Assembly (NCBI RefSeq): GCF_014596915.1
Contig: NZ_JACVWU010000033.1
Coordinates: 35,435 to 99,434 of the forward strand
Length of the DNA stretch: 64,000 bases
Direction of reading: 5' to 3'
DNA from: Streptomyces sp. TRM68416
GTDB lineage: Bacteria > Actinomycetota > Actinomycetes > Streptomycetales > Streptomycetaceae
Shown here one piece after another: positions 35,236 to 43,590 of this stretch. Within the stretch, counting starts at the first letter, position 1. Each line of letters opens with the position of its first letter. Below the pieces are notes generated by a model. That model did not search any database. It saw only the letters and a list, made by a program, of their open reading frames with translations, and had not been told where the DNA came from. Made by a program: the position numbers and the translations under genes.

Positions 35236-36156
35236 ATGACGAGTCCAGCAGCACAGACAGTCGCGGGCGGAGCCAGTGGCAGCGGTCTGCGCGGCGGGAA
35301 TCTGCCGCGCACCCTGCTGACGGCGTCCGCACCCGTGGTGTGGGGCACCACCTACGTCGTCACCACCGAGTTGCTACCGCCGGGGCACCCGCTCTTCGCG
35401 GGGATGCTGCGCGCCCTGCCCGCCGGGCTGATCGCGCTGGCGTTCACCCGGACGCTGCCGCGCGGGAGTTGGTGGGGGAAGGCGGCGGTGCTCGGGGTGC
35501 TGAACATCGGGCTGTTCTTCCCGTTGCTGTTCGTCGCGGCCGAGCGGCTGCCGGGCGGCGTCGCCGCGACCCTGGCCGCGGCGCAGCCGCTCGTGATCGC
35601 GCTGTTGGCCGTCCTGATCCTGCGTCAGGGGCTGACCGTCTGGCGGCTGGCCTGGGGGCTGGCGGGCATGGCCGGCGTCGGCCTGGTGGTGATCGGGCCG
35701 GCCGCGGGCTTCGACGTCGTCGGCCTCGTGGCGGGCCTGGCGGGCGCGGCCTCGATGGCGCTCGGGGTGACGCTCACCAAGCGCTGGGGGCGTCCCGCCG
35801 AGGCCGGTCCGACGACCTTCGCCGCCTGGCAGCTCACCGCCGGGGGTCTGTTCCTGGTCCCCCTCACGGTCCTCTTCGAGGGCGCGCCGCCGGCGATCGA
35901 CCTCCCCGCCGCTGCCGGGTACCTCTGGCTGGGACTGGTCGGCGGTCTGATCACCTTCGTGCTGTGGTTCCGCGGCATCACCGCCCTGCCCGTCACCTCG
36001 GTCGCGGTGCTCGTCCTGCTCTCGCCCCTGGTCGCCGCGGCGCTCGGCGCAATCGTGCTCGGCCAGACCTTCGGGCCGGTCCAGCTCGCCGGTTTCGCGC
36101 TCGCGCTGGCGGCGATCGTCGCGGGGCAACTGCCCACACCTTCCCGCTCCCACTGA
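35236..36156 (+). CDS. EamA-type drug/metabolite transporter
   Basis: 306 residues with ten predicted membrane helices in two EamA repeats (PVVWGTTYVVTTELLPPGHPLFAGMLRALPAGLI; second repeat from VVGLVAGLAGAASMALGVTLTKRWG). Such exporters move small metabolites or amino acids outward. Divergent from the frameshifted LysR gene and 10 bp ahead of the NmrA-type gene, with which it probably forms an operon. Confidence 0.88.
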   Translation: MTSPAAQTVAGGASGSGLRGGNLPRTLLTASAPVVWGTTYVVTTELLPPGHPLFAGMLRALPAGLIALAFTRTLPRGSWWGKAAVLGVLNIGLFFPLLFVAAERLPGGVAATLAAAQPLVIALLAVLILRQGLTVWRLAWGLAGMAGVGLVVIGPAAGFDVVGLVAGLAGAASMALGVTLTKRWGRPAEAGPTTFAAWQLTAGGLFLVPLTVLFEGAPPAIDLPAAAGYLWLGLVGGLITFVLWFRGITALPVTSVAVLVLLSPLVAAALGAIVLGQTFGPVQLAGFALALAAIVAGQLPTPSRSH

Positions 36157-36166
36157 GGAACTCACC

Positions 36167-37012
36167 ATGCCGAACACCGAACCCATCCTCGTCACCGGCG
36201 CGACCGGCGGCCAGGGCGGCGCCGTCACCCGCGCGCTGCTCGCACGTGGCCGCCGGGTACGCGCCCTCGTCCGCACCCCGGACTCTCCGGCGGCCAAGGA
36301 GCTTCGGGCCCTCGGCGCCGAGCCGGTCACCGGCGACCTCGACGACCCGCGGTCGCTGCGCGCTGCGGCGCAGGGCGCGTACGGCGTCTTCAGCGTGCAG
36401 CCCGCGGACTTCACCGACCCGCGTCCCGATATCGAGGTGCGGCGGGGCCGGAACGTCGCCGACGCGGCCGCGGCCGCGGGCGCCGCGCACCTGGTCTACA
36501 GCTCCGTCGGCCCCGCCCGACGCGGTACCGGTGTCGCGCACTTCGAAAGCAAGGCGGAGATAGAGACGTACATCGAGGCACTCGGCGTGCCCGCGACGGT
36601 GCTGCGGCCGGTGTACTTCATGGAGAACTGGCAGTACCTGCTGCCGGAGCCGGACGGCAACGGTGAGCGCGTCTGCCCGGTCGCGCTGGCTCCCGACACC
36701 CCGCTGCAGATGATCGCGCTGGCCGACATCGGCCGGATCGCCGCGGACGCCTTCGCCGACCCGGCCGCGTTCCTCGGTCGGACGGTCGAGATCGCCGGTG
36801 ACGAACTGACGGTGCGGCAGATCGCCGAGGTGTTCGCACGGGTCCAGGGCATTCCGACCCGCTTCGAGCAACGACCGGACGGCGTACCCGAGTTCGCCAA
36901 GATGTACGACTGGATCAACAAGCACGGATACACCGCCGACCTCCCCACCCTCCGCGAGCGCCACCCAGGACTGCTGACCCTGGAGACATGGCTGAACCAG
37001 AACCCGGCATGA
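36167..37012 (+). CDS. NmrA-type NAD(P)-binding protein
   Basis: 281 residues of the atypical short-chain dehydrogenase group. The glycine motif ILVTGATGGQGGAVTRALL starts a Rossmann fold. HLVYSSVGPARRGTGVAHFESKAEIETYIEALGVPATVLRPVYFMENW matches NmrA/HSCARG-like proteins, which sense NADP rather than catalyse, although some are quinone reductases. Follows EamA by 10 bp. Its 3' end overlaps the antisense tail of the truncated DinB frame. Confidence 0.88.
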   Translation: MPNTEPILVTGATGGQGGAVTRALLARGRRVRALVRTPDSPAAKELRALGAEPVTGDLDDPRSLRAAAQGAYGVFSVQPADFTDPRPDIEVRRGRNVADAAAAAGAAHLVYSSVGPARRGTGVAHFESKAEIETYIEALGVPATVLRPVYFMENWQYLLPEPDGNGERVCPVALAPDTPLQMIALADIGRIAADAFADPAAFLGRTVEIAGDELTVRQIAEVFARVQGIPTRFEQRPDGVPEFAKMYDWINKHGYTADLPTLRERHPGLLTLETWLNQNPA

Positions 37013-37352
37013 CCCGTGCCTCGATCGTCCCGTCCGCGTGTGCGCACACCCGCCGGTAGTCGGCGACGATTCGCTCGCGGGTCTCGTCCGGCCTCGCCCA
37101 CAGGTCCGCGTTCGGCTCGGCGTCCCCGGTGATCCACAACGGCGGCGCCGGGCAGGGCCGTCGGAAGACCGTGCCGAAGTAGAAGGCCTCCGCTCCGGTC
37201 AGGTGTTTGACCAGGCCGAGGAGGTTCGTGCCGGTCGGGGTCATGGGGCGGCGGACGTCGTACTCGGACAGGCCCTGGAGCTTCCAGAGGAGGGCGTCGC
37301 GGGCGTCCTGGAGGTTCAGGCGGAGGTCTGCCTTGAGGGTCTGTTCGGTCAT
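36915..37352 (-). pseudogene. C-terminally truncated DinB/DUF664 protein
   Basis: From ATG 37352 the protein reads TLKADLRLNLQDARDALLWKLQGL, RPMTPTGTNLLGLVKHLTGAEAFYFG and DETRERIVADYRRVCAHADGTIEA, the first two thirds of a DinB-fold (DUF664) protein of about 170-190 residues. Homology stops at about position 37025. The frame then runs antisense into the NmrA gene, so the third metal-binding His region (usually HMIAETHRHAGH) is lost. A deletion or rearrangement joining the two convergent genes is the simplest reading. Confidence 0.75.
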
Positions 37353-37623
37353 CGGGACAGTCTGTCGGGCGGGGGGAGATGCCGGGTGGTGGGTTTCGGT
37401 CATCAAGATCACTACTGAGTGCCCGGTTCCGCACCGGGGAGTCGCGAGGCAGACTCTCGGGGGAGGCGCCGTCCTGGCACTCCGTGCGTTTCTCGGCTCG
37501 CATCGGTCGCGGTACCTGCCGGGTTCGTGGATTCGTCGCCGTAGCGGCGATGAGTTCCGGGGCGTGCCCCGGTCCTAGTACCGACACACACCAACAGGGC
37601 ACAGAGGAAGGCAGGGAGATCCC

Positions 37624-38220
37624 ATGCGTATCGTCGTCACGGAGTTCATCAGTCTCGACGGTGTCGTCCAGGCGCCGGGGGGTGCCGAGGAGGACACCGA
37701 CGGCGGGTTCGAGCACGGTGGCTGGTCGCACCCGTACTTCGACCCGGAGGTGCTCGGCCCGGCGTTCGACGAGGGGCTGGAGCGGGCCGAGGCGCTGCTG
37801 TACGGGCGTCGTACGTATCTGACGATGGCGGGGGCGTGGCCGGAGCGGGCCGGTGACCCGTTCGCCGACCGGCTGAACTCGCTGAAGAAGTACGTCGTTT
37901 CCAGCACGCTGTCCGACGCGGAGCTGACCTGGAACAACTCCGAGCGCATCCCCGGGGACGAGGCCGTCGCGCGGATCCGTGCGCTGCGGGAGAGCGAGGG
38001 CGGGGAGCTGGCGATGATGGGCAGCCCCACCCTGGTGCGTACGCTGCTCGCCGAGGGTCTGGTCGACGAGCTGCGGCTCGCCGTGATGCCGGTGCTGCTC
38101 GGCGGCGGCAAGTCGATCTTCCCGACGGACGGTGCGAAGCGCCCCTTCGAGCTGGTCTCCTCGACCACCGGGAAGACCGGCGTGCAGCTCTGTGTCTTCC
38201 GGCCCGCCGCCGAGGGGTAG
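37624..38220 (+). CDS. Dihydrofolate reductase/RibD C-terminal domain protein
   Basis: 198 residues of the RibD_C superfamily: VVTEFISLDGVVQAPGG, LLYGRRTYLTMAGAWPE, KKYVVSSTL, GELAMMGSPTLVRTLLAEGLVDELRLAVMPVLLGGGKSIFP. It has the NADPH-binding layout of DHFR-like reductases of unknown substrate. GCAGGGAG precedes ATG 37624. The 37353-37623 gap upstream shows nothing but its likely promoter. Confidence 0.88.
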   Translation: MRIVVTEFISLDGVVQAPGGAEEDTDGGFEHGGWSHPYFDPEVLGPAFDEGLERAEALLYGRRTYLTMAGAWPERAGDPFADRLNSLKKYVVSSTLSDAELTWNNSERIPGDEAVARIRALRESEGGELAMMGSPTLVRTLLAEGLVDELRLAVMPVLLGGGKSIFPTDGAKRPFELVSSTTGKTGVQLCVFRPAAEG

Positions 38221-38297
38221 CAGCGGCGGGCGCGGGCGTCCTACGCTCGACCCGTTCGGTATCTCTGACTGAGTCAAGTATCGAGAGCGGGTCGAGC

Positions 38298-39230
38298 ATG
38301 ACCGTCCAGGACATCCGTGCCTTCAACCGCTTCTACACGAACGTCATCGGCGCCCTCGACTACAGCCGCCGCCTGTACGCCCCGTACACCCTCACCGAGT
38401 CCCGCGTCCTGTACGAGCTCGCGCACTCGCCGCGCACGGACGCGGCCGACCTGCGGACCGAGCTGTCGCTGGACGCCGGCTACCTGAGCCGGATCCTGAA
38501 CAGGTTCGAGCAGGACGGGCTGATCGAGCGGACGCCCTCCGAGCAGGATCCGCGGCGGCGGCGGATCGTGCTCACCGCGCGCGGGCGGGAGACCGCCGCG
38601 CTGCTGGCCGAGCGGTCGGCGGAATCCGTCGGCTCGCTGCTGGCGGCGGTGCCGGCCGCCGACCGGCCGCGGCTGGCCGAGGCGATGCGGACCGTGCGCG
38701 AGATCCTCTCCGACGGCCGGCCCCCGCGCCGCGAGGACGTCGTGCTGCGCGAGCCCCACCCCGGCGACCTGGGCTGGATCGTGCAGCGCAACGCGGCGCT
38801 GTACGCGTCCCAGTTCGGCTGGAACACCGACTACGAGGGCCTGGTCGCGCGGATCGTCGCGGACTTCGCCGAGGACCACGATCCGCATCTGGAGCGGGTG
38901 TGGATCGCCGAGCTCGACGGCCGGCCGGTCGGGTGCGTGATGTGCGTGCGCGACGAGGCACCCGGCACCGCCCGGCTGCGCCTGCTCCTCGTCGAACCCG
39001 ACGCGCGCGGCCTGGGCATCGGGGACCGGCTGGTCGGGGCGGTCGTGGAGTTCGCCCGCGAGGTCGGCTACCGCGACCTCGTGCTGTGGACCAACGACGT
39101 GCTGGCCGCCGCCCGGCGCATCTACCGGCGACACGGCTTCGTGCTGTGCGCGGAGAAGCCGCACCGCTCCTTCGGCAAGGACCTGGTGGGCCAGGACTGG
39201 CGTCTGGACCTGCACGGCACCGCCGAGTGA
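38298..39230 (+). CDS. MarR-GNAT fusion protein
   Basis: 310 residues. The first half is a MarR-type winged helix (LTESRVLYELAHSPRTDAADLRTELSLDAGYLSRILNRFEQDGLIERTPSEQDPRRRRIVLT). The second half, from about 150, is a GNAT acetyltransferase (LGWIVQRNAALYASQFGWN, LRLLLVEPDARGLGIGDRLV acetyl-CoA loop, LVLWTNDVLAAARRIYRRHGF). This two-domain form is known in actinobacteria and proteobacteria; the acetyl acceptor is unknown. Confidence 0.9.
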   Translation: MTVQDIRAFNRFYTNVIGALDYSRRLYAPYTLTESRVLYELAHSPRTDAADLRTELSLDAGYLSRILNRFEQDGLIERTPSEQDPRRRRIVLTARGRETAALLAERSAESVGSLLAAVPAADRPRLAEAMRTVREILSDGRPPRREDVVLREPHPGDLGWIVQRNAALYASQFGWNTDYEGLVARIVADFAEDHDPHLERVWIAELDGRPVGCVMCVRDEAPGTARLRLLLVEPDARGLGIGDRLVGAVVEFAREVGYRDLVLWTNDVLAAARRIYRRHGFVLCAEKPHRSFGKDLVGQDWRLDLHGTAE

Positions 39231-39247
39231 CGCGTAGAGTCGCGACC

Positions 39248-40048
39248 ATGAAGCTGGCGTTCTCCACCCTCGGTGTCCCCGGTCTTCCGCTCCCCGACGT
39301 GCTGCGGCTGGCGTCCGCGCACGGCTATCACGGCGTCGAGTTGCGCGCGCATCCGGAGGAGCCCCTGCACCCCGGCGTCGGTCCCGCGGAACGGGCCGAG
39401 GCGGCCGCCGCGTTCAAGGCGGCCGGCGTCGAGGTCCTCGCTGTCGCCGGATACACGCGCGTGGCCGCGCCGGGCCCCGACGAGCCCGTGATCGCGGAGA
39501 TCCGCGGCCTGCTCGACCTCGCCCGCGACCTGGGCGCCGGCTTCGTCCGCGTCTTCCCCGGCGCGGACGCGGCACAGAGCGCCGAGGAGGCCGACGCGGC
39601 CGCCGCGCGCAGGCTCGGCACCGCCGCCGAGTACGCCGCCGACCTCGGCGTACGGATCCTGCTGGAGACGCACGACTCGCACCGCACCGGTGCCGCCGCG
39701 ATCCGTGTGCTCGGGCCGGTCGGGCACCGCAGCGTCGGCTCGGTGTGGGACGTCATGCACACCTGGCTGGGCGGCGAGCAGCCCTCGGAGTCCTACGCCG
39801 CGCTCTCCCCGCATCTCGGCTATGTGCAGGTCAAGGACATCACCTCGGCCGAGGACACCACCCCGCTGCCGCTGGGTGCCGGGGTGCTGCCGCTGGCGGA
39901 GTGCGTGGAGGTGCTCTCCCGGCACGGCTGGGACGGCTGGCTGTGCTGGGAGTACGAGAAGCGGTGGTACGAGGCCGTGGCGCCGCTTCCCGGGCTGCTC
40001 CGGGCCGGGCACGACCATCTCGCCCGGCTGCTGAACGACTCCGCGTAA
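39248..40048 (+). CDS. Sugar phosphate isomerase/epimerase
   Basis: 266 residues of the xylose-isomerase-like TIM-barrel superfamily: FSTLGVPGLPLPDVLRLASAHGYHGVELRAHP, GFVRVFPGADAA, RILLETHDSHRTG, SVWDVMHTWLGGE, YVQVKDIT, WLCWEYEKRWYE. The Glu/Asp/His/Glu metal set is visible. It lies 17 bp after the MarR-GNAT gene, so probably co-transcribed. Substrate unknown. Confidence 0.85.
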   Translation: MKLAFSTLGVPGLPLPDVLRLASAHGYHGVELRAHPEEPLHPGVGPAERAEAAAAFKAAGVEVLAVAGYTRVAAPGPDEPVIAEIRGLLDLARDLGAGFVRVFPGADAAQSAEEADAAAARRLGTAAEYAADLGVRILLETHDSHRTGAAAIRVLGPVGHRSVGSVWDVMHTWLGGEQPSESYAALSPHLGYVQVKDITSAEDTTPLPLGAGVLPLAECVEVLSRHGWDGWLCWEYEKRWYEAVAPLPGLLRAGHDHLARLLNDSA

Positions 40049-40128
40049 TTCGTTGGCCCGGGGCGGGGGCCACGGGTTAGCGTCCCCGCCATGCCCCAGC
40101 AGCCCGCGCGGTACTCCGCCATGCCCTC

Positions 40129-41364
40129 ATGAGCCTCGCCCGCGCCTTCGTCGACGTACGGCCGCTGCGCACCTCCCCCGTCTTCCGGCGGCTGCTGATC
40201 GGGCGCACCGCGTCCGTGCTGGGCAGCTTCATGACCATCGTGACCGTCATGTTCCAGGTGTGGGACATGACGCACAGCGCGGTGTGGAGCGGTGCCGTGG
40301 GGCTCGCCCAGGCGGTTCCGCTGGTGGTGGTCGGGCTGGTCGCCGGGGCCTGGGTGGACCGCGGGGACCGGCGCCGGATCTTCCTCGTCGCCACCGTCGG
40401 CCAGGCGGTCTGCGCCCTGCTGCTGGCGGTGCAGGGCTTCACCGGAGGGCTGCCGGTGCCGGGGATCCTGGTGCTGGTGGCGGCCGGTGCGTGCTTCGGG
40501 GCGGTCGGCGGTCCGGCGGCGGGGGTGTTCGTGCCGCGGCTGCTGCCCAAGGACCAGGTGGCCGCCGGGCTGGCCCTCAACCAGGTCACCGCCCAGGCGA
40601 TGATGCTCCTCGGCCCCGCTCTCGGCGGCCTCCTCCTGGGCTGGTACGGCATCGGCGTCTGCTACCTGATCGACGCGGTCAGCTTCGCCCTGGCCTTCTA
40701 CGGCGCCTTCGGCCTGCCCGCGCTGCCGCCCGAGGGCGAGCCGTCGCGGACCGGGCTGCACGGCGTGCTGGACGGCCTGCGCTTCCTCGGCGGGAACCGG
40801 GTGGTGCGCGGGGCGCTGATCACCGACCTGGCGGCGACCCTGCTGTCGATGCCGGTGAGCCTGTTCCCGCTGGTCAACGAGGAACGGTTCGGGGGCAGTC
40901 CCCGCACCCTCGGCCTGTTCCTGTCCGCGTTGGCCGTGGGCGGGGTCGCGGCGACCGCCCTGTCCGGGCCGATCACCCGGATGGCCCGCCCGGGGGCGGT
41001 CATGCTCTGCGGGGCGGCGGTCTGGGGCGGGGCGCTCGCCCTGTTCGGTCTGACCACCAGCGCATGGGCGGGCCTCGGGCTGCTGGTGGTGGCCGGGGCC
41101 GCCGACTCCGTCTCGGTGCTGTCCCGCACCACGATCGTGCAGACCCGCACCCCGGACGCCCTGCTGGGCCGGGTGACGGCGGCCGAGCTCGTCGTCGGCC
41201 AGGCGGGCCCGCACCTCGGCAACCTGCGCGGCGGTCTGGTGGCCGGCTGGACGTCCGGCGCGACCGCCCTGATCACGGGCGGGCTGCTGTGTCTCCTCGC
41301 GGTGGCCTACGTCGCCGTCAGCACCCCCGAGCTGCGGCGCGGCGCCGGTCCGGACCGGAAGTGA
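40129..41364 (+). CDS. MFS transporter
   Basis: 411 residues, about twelve membrane helices, of the MFS group related to enterobactin/multidrug exporters: FRRLLIGRTASVLGSFMTIVTVMFQVWDMT, GAWVDRGDRRRIFL as the 2-3 loop, LLPKDQVAAGLALNQVTAQAMMLLGPALGGLLLG. Substrate unknown. Its last 47 bp overlap the convergent hydrolase gene. Confidence 0.9.
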   Translation: MSLARAFVDVRPLRTSPVFRRLLIGRTASVLGSFMTIVTVMFQVWDMTHSAVWSGAVGLAQAVPLVVVGLVAGAWVDRGDRRRIFLVATVGQAVCALLLAVQGFTGGLPVPGILVLVAAGACFGAVGGPAAGVFVPRLLPKDQVAAGLALNQVTAQAMMLLGPALGGLLLGWYGIGVCYLIDAVSFALAFYGAFGLPALPPEGEPSRTGLHGVLDGLRFLGGNRVVRGALITDLAATLLSMPVSLFPLVNEERFGGSPRTLGLFLSALAVGGVAATALSGPITRMARPGAVMLCGAAVWGGALALFGLTTSAWAGLGLLVVAGAADSVSVLSRTTIVQTRTPDALLGRVTAAELVVGQAGPHLGNLRGGLVAGWTSGATALITGGLLCLLAVAYVAVSTPELRRGAGPDRK

Positions 41365-41917
41365 ACCCGGCGGCGGGGTCCAGGCACCAGTCCAGTACGG
41401 CGGGCCACGGGCCGTAACCGGCGTCCGGGTCGAGGTGGCCTGCGCCGGGGAGGACGTCGGCCGGCAGGCCGAGGGGGTCGCCGTAGAGGCGGTCGGCGCC
41501 CTCCTCGCAGTACGGGTCGTCGTCGCCGGCGACCAGCCGGGTGGGGCAGGGGAGGGTGAACTCCAGGGGCGGCGGGGCGAATCCGGCGACCTCCGGGTGG
41601 CTGCGGAGCACCGCGTCGGAGGGCGGGGCGACGAGCAGCACCCGGGTCACGGCGTCGAGGCCCGGCAGTCCGCGCGCGGCGGCGTGCAGCCACAGCACGG
41701 CGGACAGGCTGTGCGCTACGACGACCTCGACCGGCCCCGCCGCCAGGTGCCGCTCCAACTCCCCCAGCCACACGTCCGGTTCCGGGTCGTCCGGGTCGGG
41801 CAGCTGCGGGTAGGAGACCTGGTGACCGAGTTCGGTCAGACGGTCGGCGAGCCAGTGCTGCCAGTGACCCTCGGGGCGGTGGTTCTGCCAGCCGTGGAGG
41901 ATGAGGTAGGAGGTCAT
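41318..41917 (-). CDS. RBBP9/YdeN-family alpha/beta hydrolase
   Basis: 199 residues of a small serine-hydrolase family: YLILHGWQNHRPEGHWQHWLADRL, the nucleophile elbow VVAHSLSAVLWLHAA with Ser, RLVAGDDDPYC supplying the acid, and AGHLDPDAGYGPWP with the His. Substrate unknown. Divergent from the LysR gene at 41969 and overlapping the MFS gene at its 3' end. Confidence 0.9.
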   Translation of the reverse strand: MTSYLILHGWQNHRPEGHWQHWLADRLTELGHQVSYPQLPDPDDPEPDVWLGELERHLAAGPVEVVVAHSLSAVLWLHAAARGLPGLDAVTRVLLVAPPSDAVLRSHPEVAGFAPPPLEFTLPCPTRLVAGDDDPYCEEGADRLYGDPLGLPADVLPGAGHLDPDAGYGPWPAVLDWCLDPAAGFTSGPDRRRAAARGC

Positions 41918-41968
41918 GGCGTCGATGGTTTCCGATCACCGTTCACCAGGTCCAGTTAATCTTTGGCG

Positions 41969-42901
41969 ATGGAACCGGTAAGCGAGCCCTTCACTGTCGA
42001 TCTGCGCCGCCTGACCGTCCTGCGCGAACTCCAGCGCCGGGGCAGCCTGGCGCACACGGCCCGCGCCCTGCATCTGACGCCGTCGGCGGTCTCGCAGCAG
42101 ATCGCGGCACTGGCCCGCGAGGTGGGCGTACCGCTGACCGAGCGGGAGGGCCGAGGCGTACGGCTGACCGGGCAGGCGCGGGTGCTGCTGGCGCACGCCG
42201 ATCTGATCGCGGCCCAACTGGAGCGGGCGCGGGCCGACTTGGCGGGGTACGGGGAGGGCGGGCGCGGATCGGTGACGATCGGCTGCTTCTCCAGCGCGAT
42301 CCTGGGGCTGCTGCCGGGGGCGCTGGCGGTGCTGGCCGGGCGGCTGCCGCGGGTGCGGGTGGACGTGGTGGAGGCGGAGCCGCCGGACCTGTTCACGGCG
42401 CTGGACGGGGGCCGGGTCGACGTCGCCGTGGCGGTGGACTTCGCGGCGGCGCCGCCGTACACGGACGCCCGCTACCACCGGACCGACCTGTGCACGGACG
42501 TCCTGGACGTCATGGTGCCGGAAGGTCACCGGCTGGCCGGGCGGGACCGGGTGGGCCTGCGGGACCTTGCCGCCGAGTCCTGGATCGTGGGCGACCCGCG
42601 CAGTTGCTGCGGGGCCGTGGCGCGGTCGGTGTGCGCGGCGGCCGGGTTCACGCCCGACATCCGGCACGCGGTGACCGACTGGGGTGCGCTGGCGGCGCTG
42701 GTCGAGGCGGGGCAGGGGGTGGCCCTGGTCCCCCGCCTGGTACGGCCGCTGTACGCACACCGCCGCGTCGCCCTGCTGACGACCCACGGGACCCCGCCGT
42801 CCCGCAACGTCTTCACCGCCGTACGGACGGGCTCGGAGGGGGATCCGGTGCTGACGGCCGTACGGGAGGCGCTGCGGGAGGCGGCGGGGGCGGGGACGTA
42901 G
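41969..42901 (+). CDS. LysR-family transcriptional regulator
   Basis: 310 residues: winged helix-turn-helix DLRRLTVLRELQRRGSLAHTARALHLTPSAVSQQIAALAREVGVPL and an effector domain (GSVTIGCFSSAILGLLPGALAVL, VLDVMVPEGHRLAG, GAVARSVCAAAGFTPDIRHAVTDWGALAALVEAGQGVALVPRL). Divergent from the alpha/beta hydrolase, which it may control. No clear ribosome binding site precedes ATG 41969, so the mRNA may be leaderless. Confidence 0.9.
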   Translation: MEPVSEPFTVDLRRLTVLRELQRRGSLAHTARALHLTPSAVSQQIAALAREVGVPLTEREGRGVRLTGQARVLLAHADLIAAQLERARADLAGYGEGGRGSVTIGCFSSAILGLLPGALAVLAGRLPRVRVDVVEAEPPDLFTALDGGRVDVAVAVDFAAAPPYTDARYHRTDLCTDVLDVMVPEGHRLAGRDRVGLRDLAAESWIVGDPRSCCGAVARSVCAAAGFTPDIRHAVTDWGALAALVEAGQGVALVPRLVRPLYAHRRVALLTTHGTPPSRNVFTAVRTGSEGDPVLTAVREALREAAGAGT

Positions 42902-42912
42902 GCCGCCCGGTG

Positions 42913-42948
42913 CTTTTCAGGGGGCTTTTCAGGGGGCTTTTCAGGGGG
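42913..42948. repeat. Three 12-bp tandem repeats at the acetyltransferase stop
   Basis: CTTTTCAGGGGG is repeated at 42913, 42925 and 42937. Each unit places TGA in the frame of the leftward acetyltransferase, giving three in-frame stops in a row. Confidence 0.95.
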
Positions 42949-43582
42949 TGGCTGGTCGTCCGGGGAGGTGGCGGGCCACGCGTTCCGCCAGGCGGGTCCG
43001 GCACTCGGGCCACTCCTGCGCGGTGATGGAGTAGCTCGCGGAGTCGCGCAGGAGGCCTTCCTCGCCGGGTGCCTTGGAGGCGGACCAGTTGCGCAGGATG
43101 CCCTCGAAGGTGGCGCCCACGCGCTCGATAGCCGCGCGGGAGCGGCTGTTGCGGGCGTCCGTCTTCAGGTCCACGCGGCCCACGCCCCAGACCTCGAAGG
43201 CGTGCCGGAAGAGGAGGAACTTCGCCTCGGCGTTGACCCCGGTGCCCTGGGCGGAGGCCGCGAGCCAGGTGTGGCCGACCTCGACGGCGTCCAGGTGGTC
43301 CTCGTTCAGCCAGCAGCGCGGCTCGCAGTAGGCCGTCGTACCGACCGCGCGGCCCGTGGCCAACGCGACCTGGGCGTACGGCGCCACCTGTCCGGCGGCC
43401 GCGCGGGCGAGCTGACGGTCGATGAAGTCGCCGACCTCGGCGGCGGTGGGCACCCAGGTGAAGCCGTACGTTCCGCGGTCCTCCTCGACGGCCGCCGCCA
43501 GTTCGGCCGTGTGCCGCCGTTCCAGCGGCTCCAGGCGCACGAGTACGCCCTCAAGGACCGGCCCCCGCAACGTGAACCCCAT
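42941..43582 (-). CDS. GNAT-family N-acetyltransferase (RimJ/RimL-like)
   Basis: 213 residues: VLVRLEPLERRHTAELAAAVEED, YAQVALATGRAVGTTAYC, VEVGHTWLAASAQGTGVNAEAKFLLFRHAFE with the acetyl-CoA loop, RVDLKTDARNSRSRAAIERVGATFEGILR. This is the RimJ/RimL-like branch. ATG 43582 gives the family-like start. A GTG at 43594 overlaps the aroA stop as GTGA, so initiation there by coupling is also possible. Acceptor unknown. Follows aroA directly. Confidence 0.85.
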   Translation of the reverse strand: MGFTLRGPVLEGVLVRLEPLERRHTAELAAAVEEDRGTYGFTWVPTAAEVGDFIDRQLARAAAGQVAPYAQVALATGRAVGTTAYCEPRCWLNEDHLDAVEVGHTWLAASAQGTGVNAEAKFLLFRHAFEVWGVGRVDLKTDARNSRSRAAIERVGATFEGILRNWSASKAPGEEGLLRDSASYSITAQEWPECRTRLAERVARHLPGRPATP

Positions 43583-43590
43583 ACTCACCT

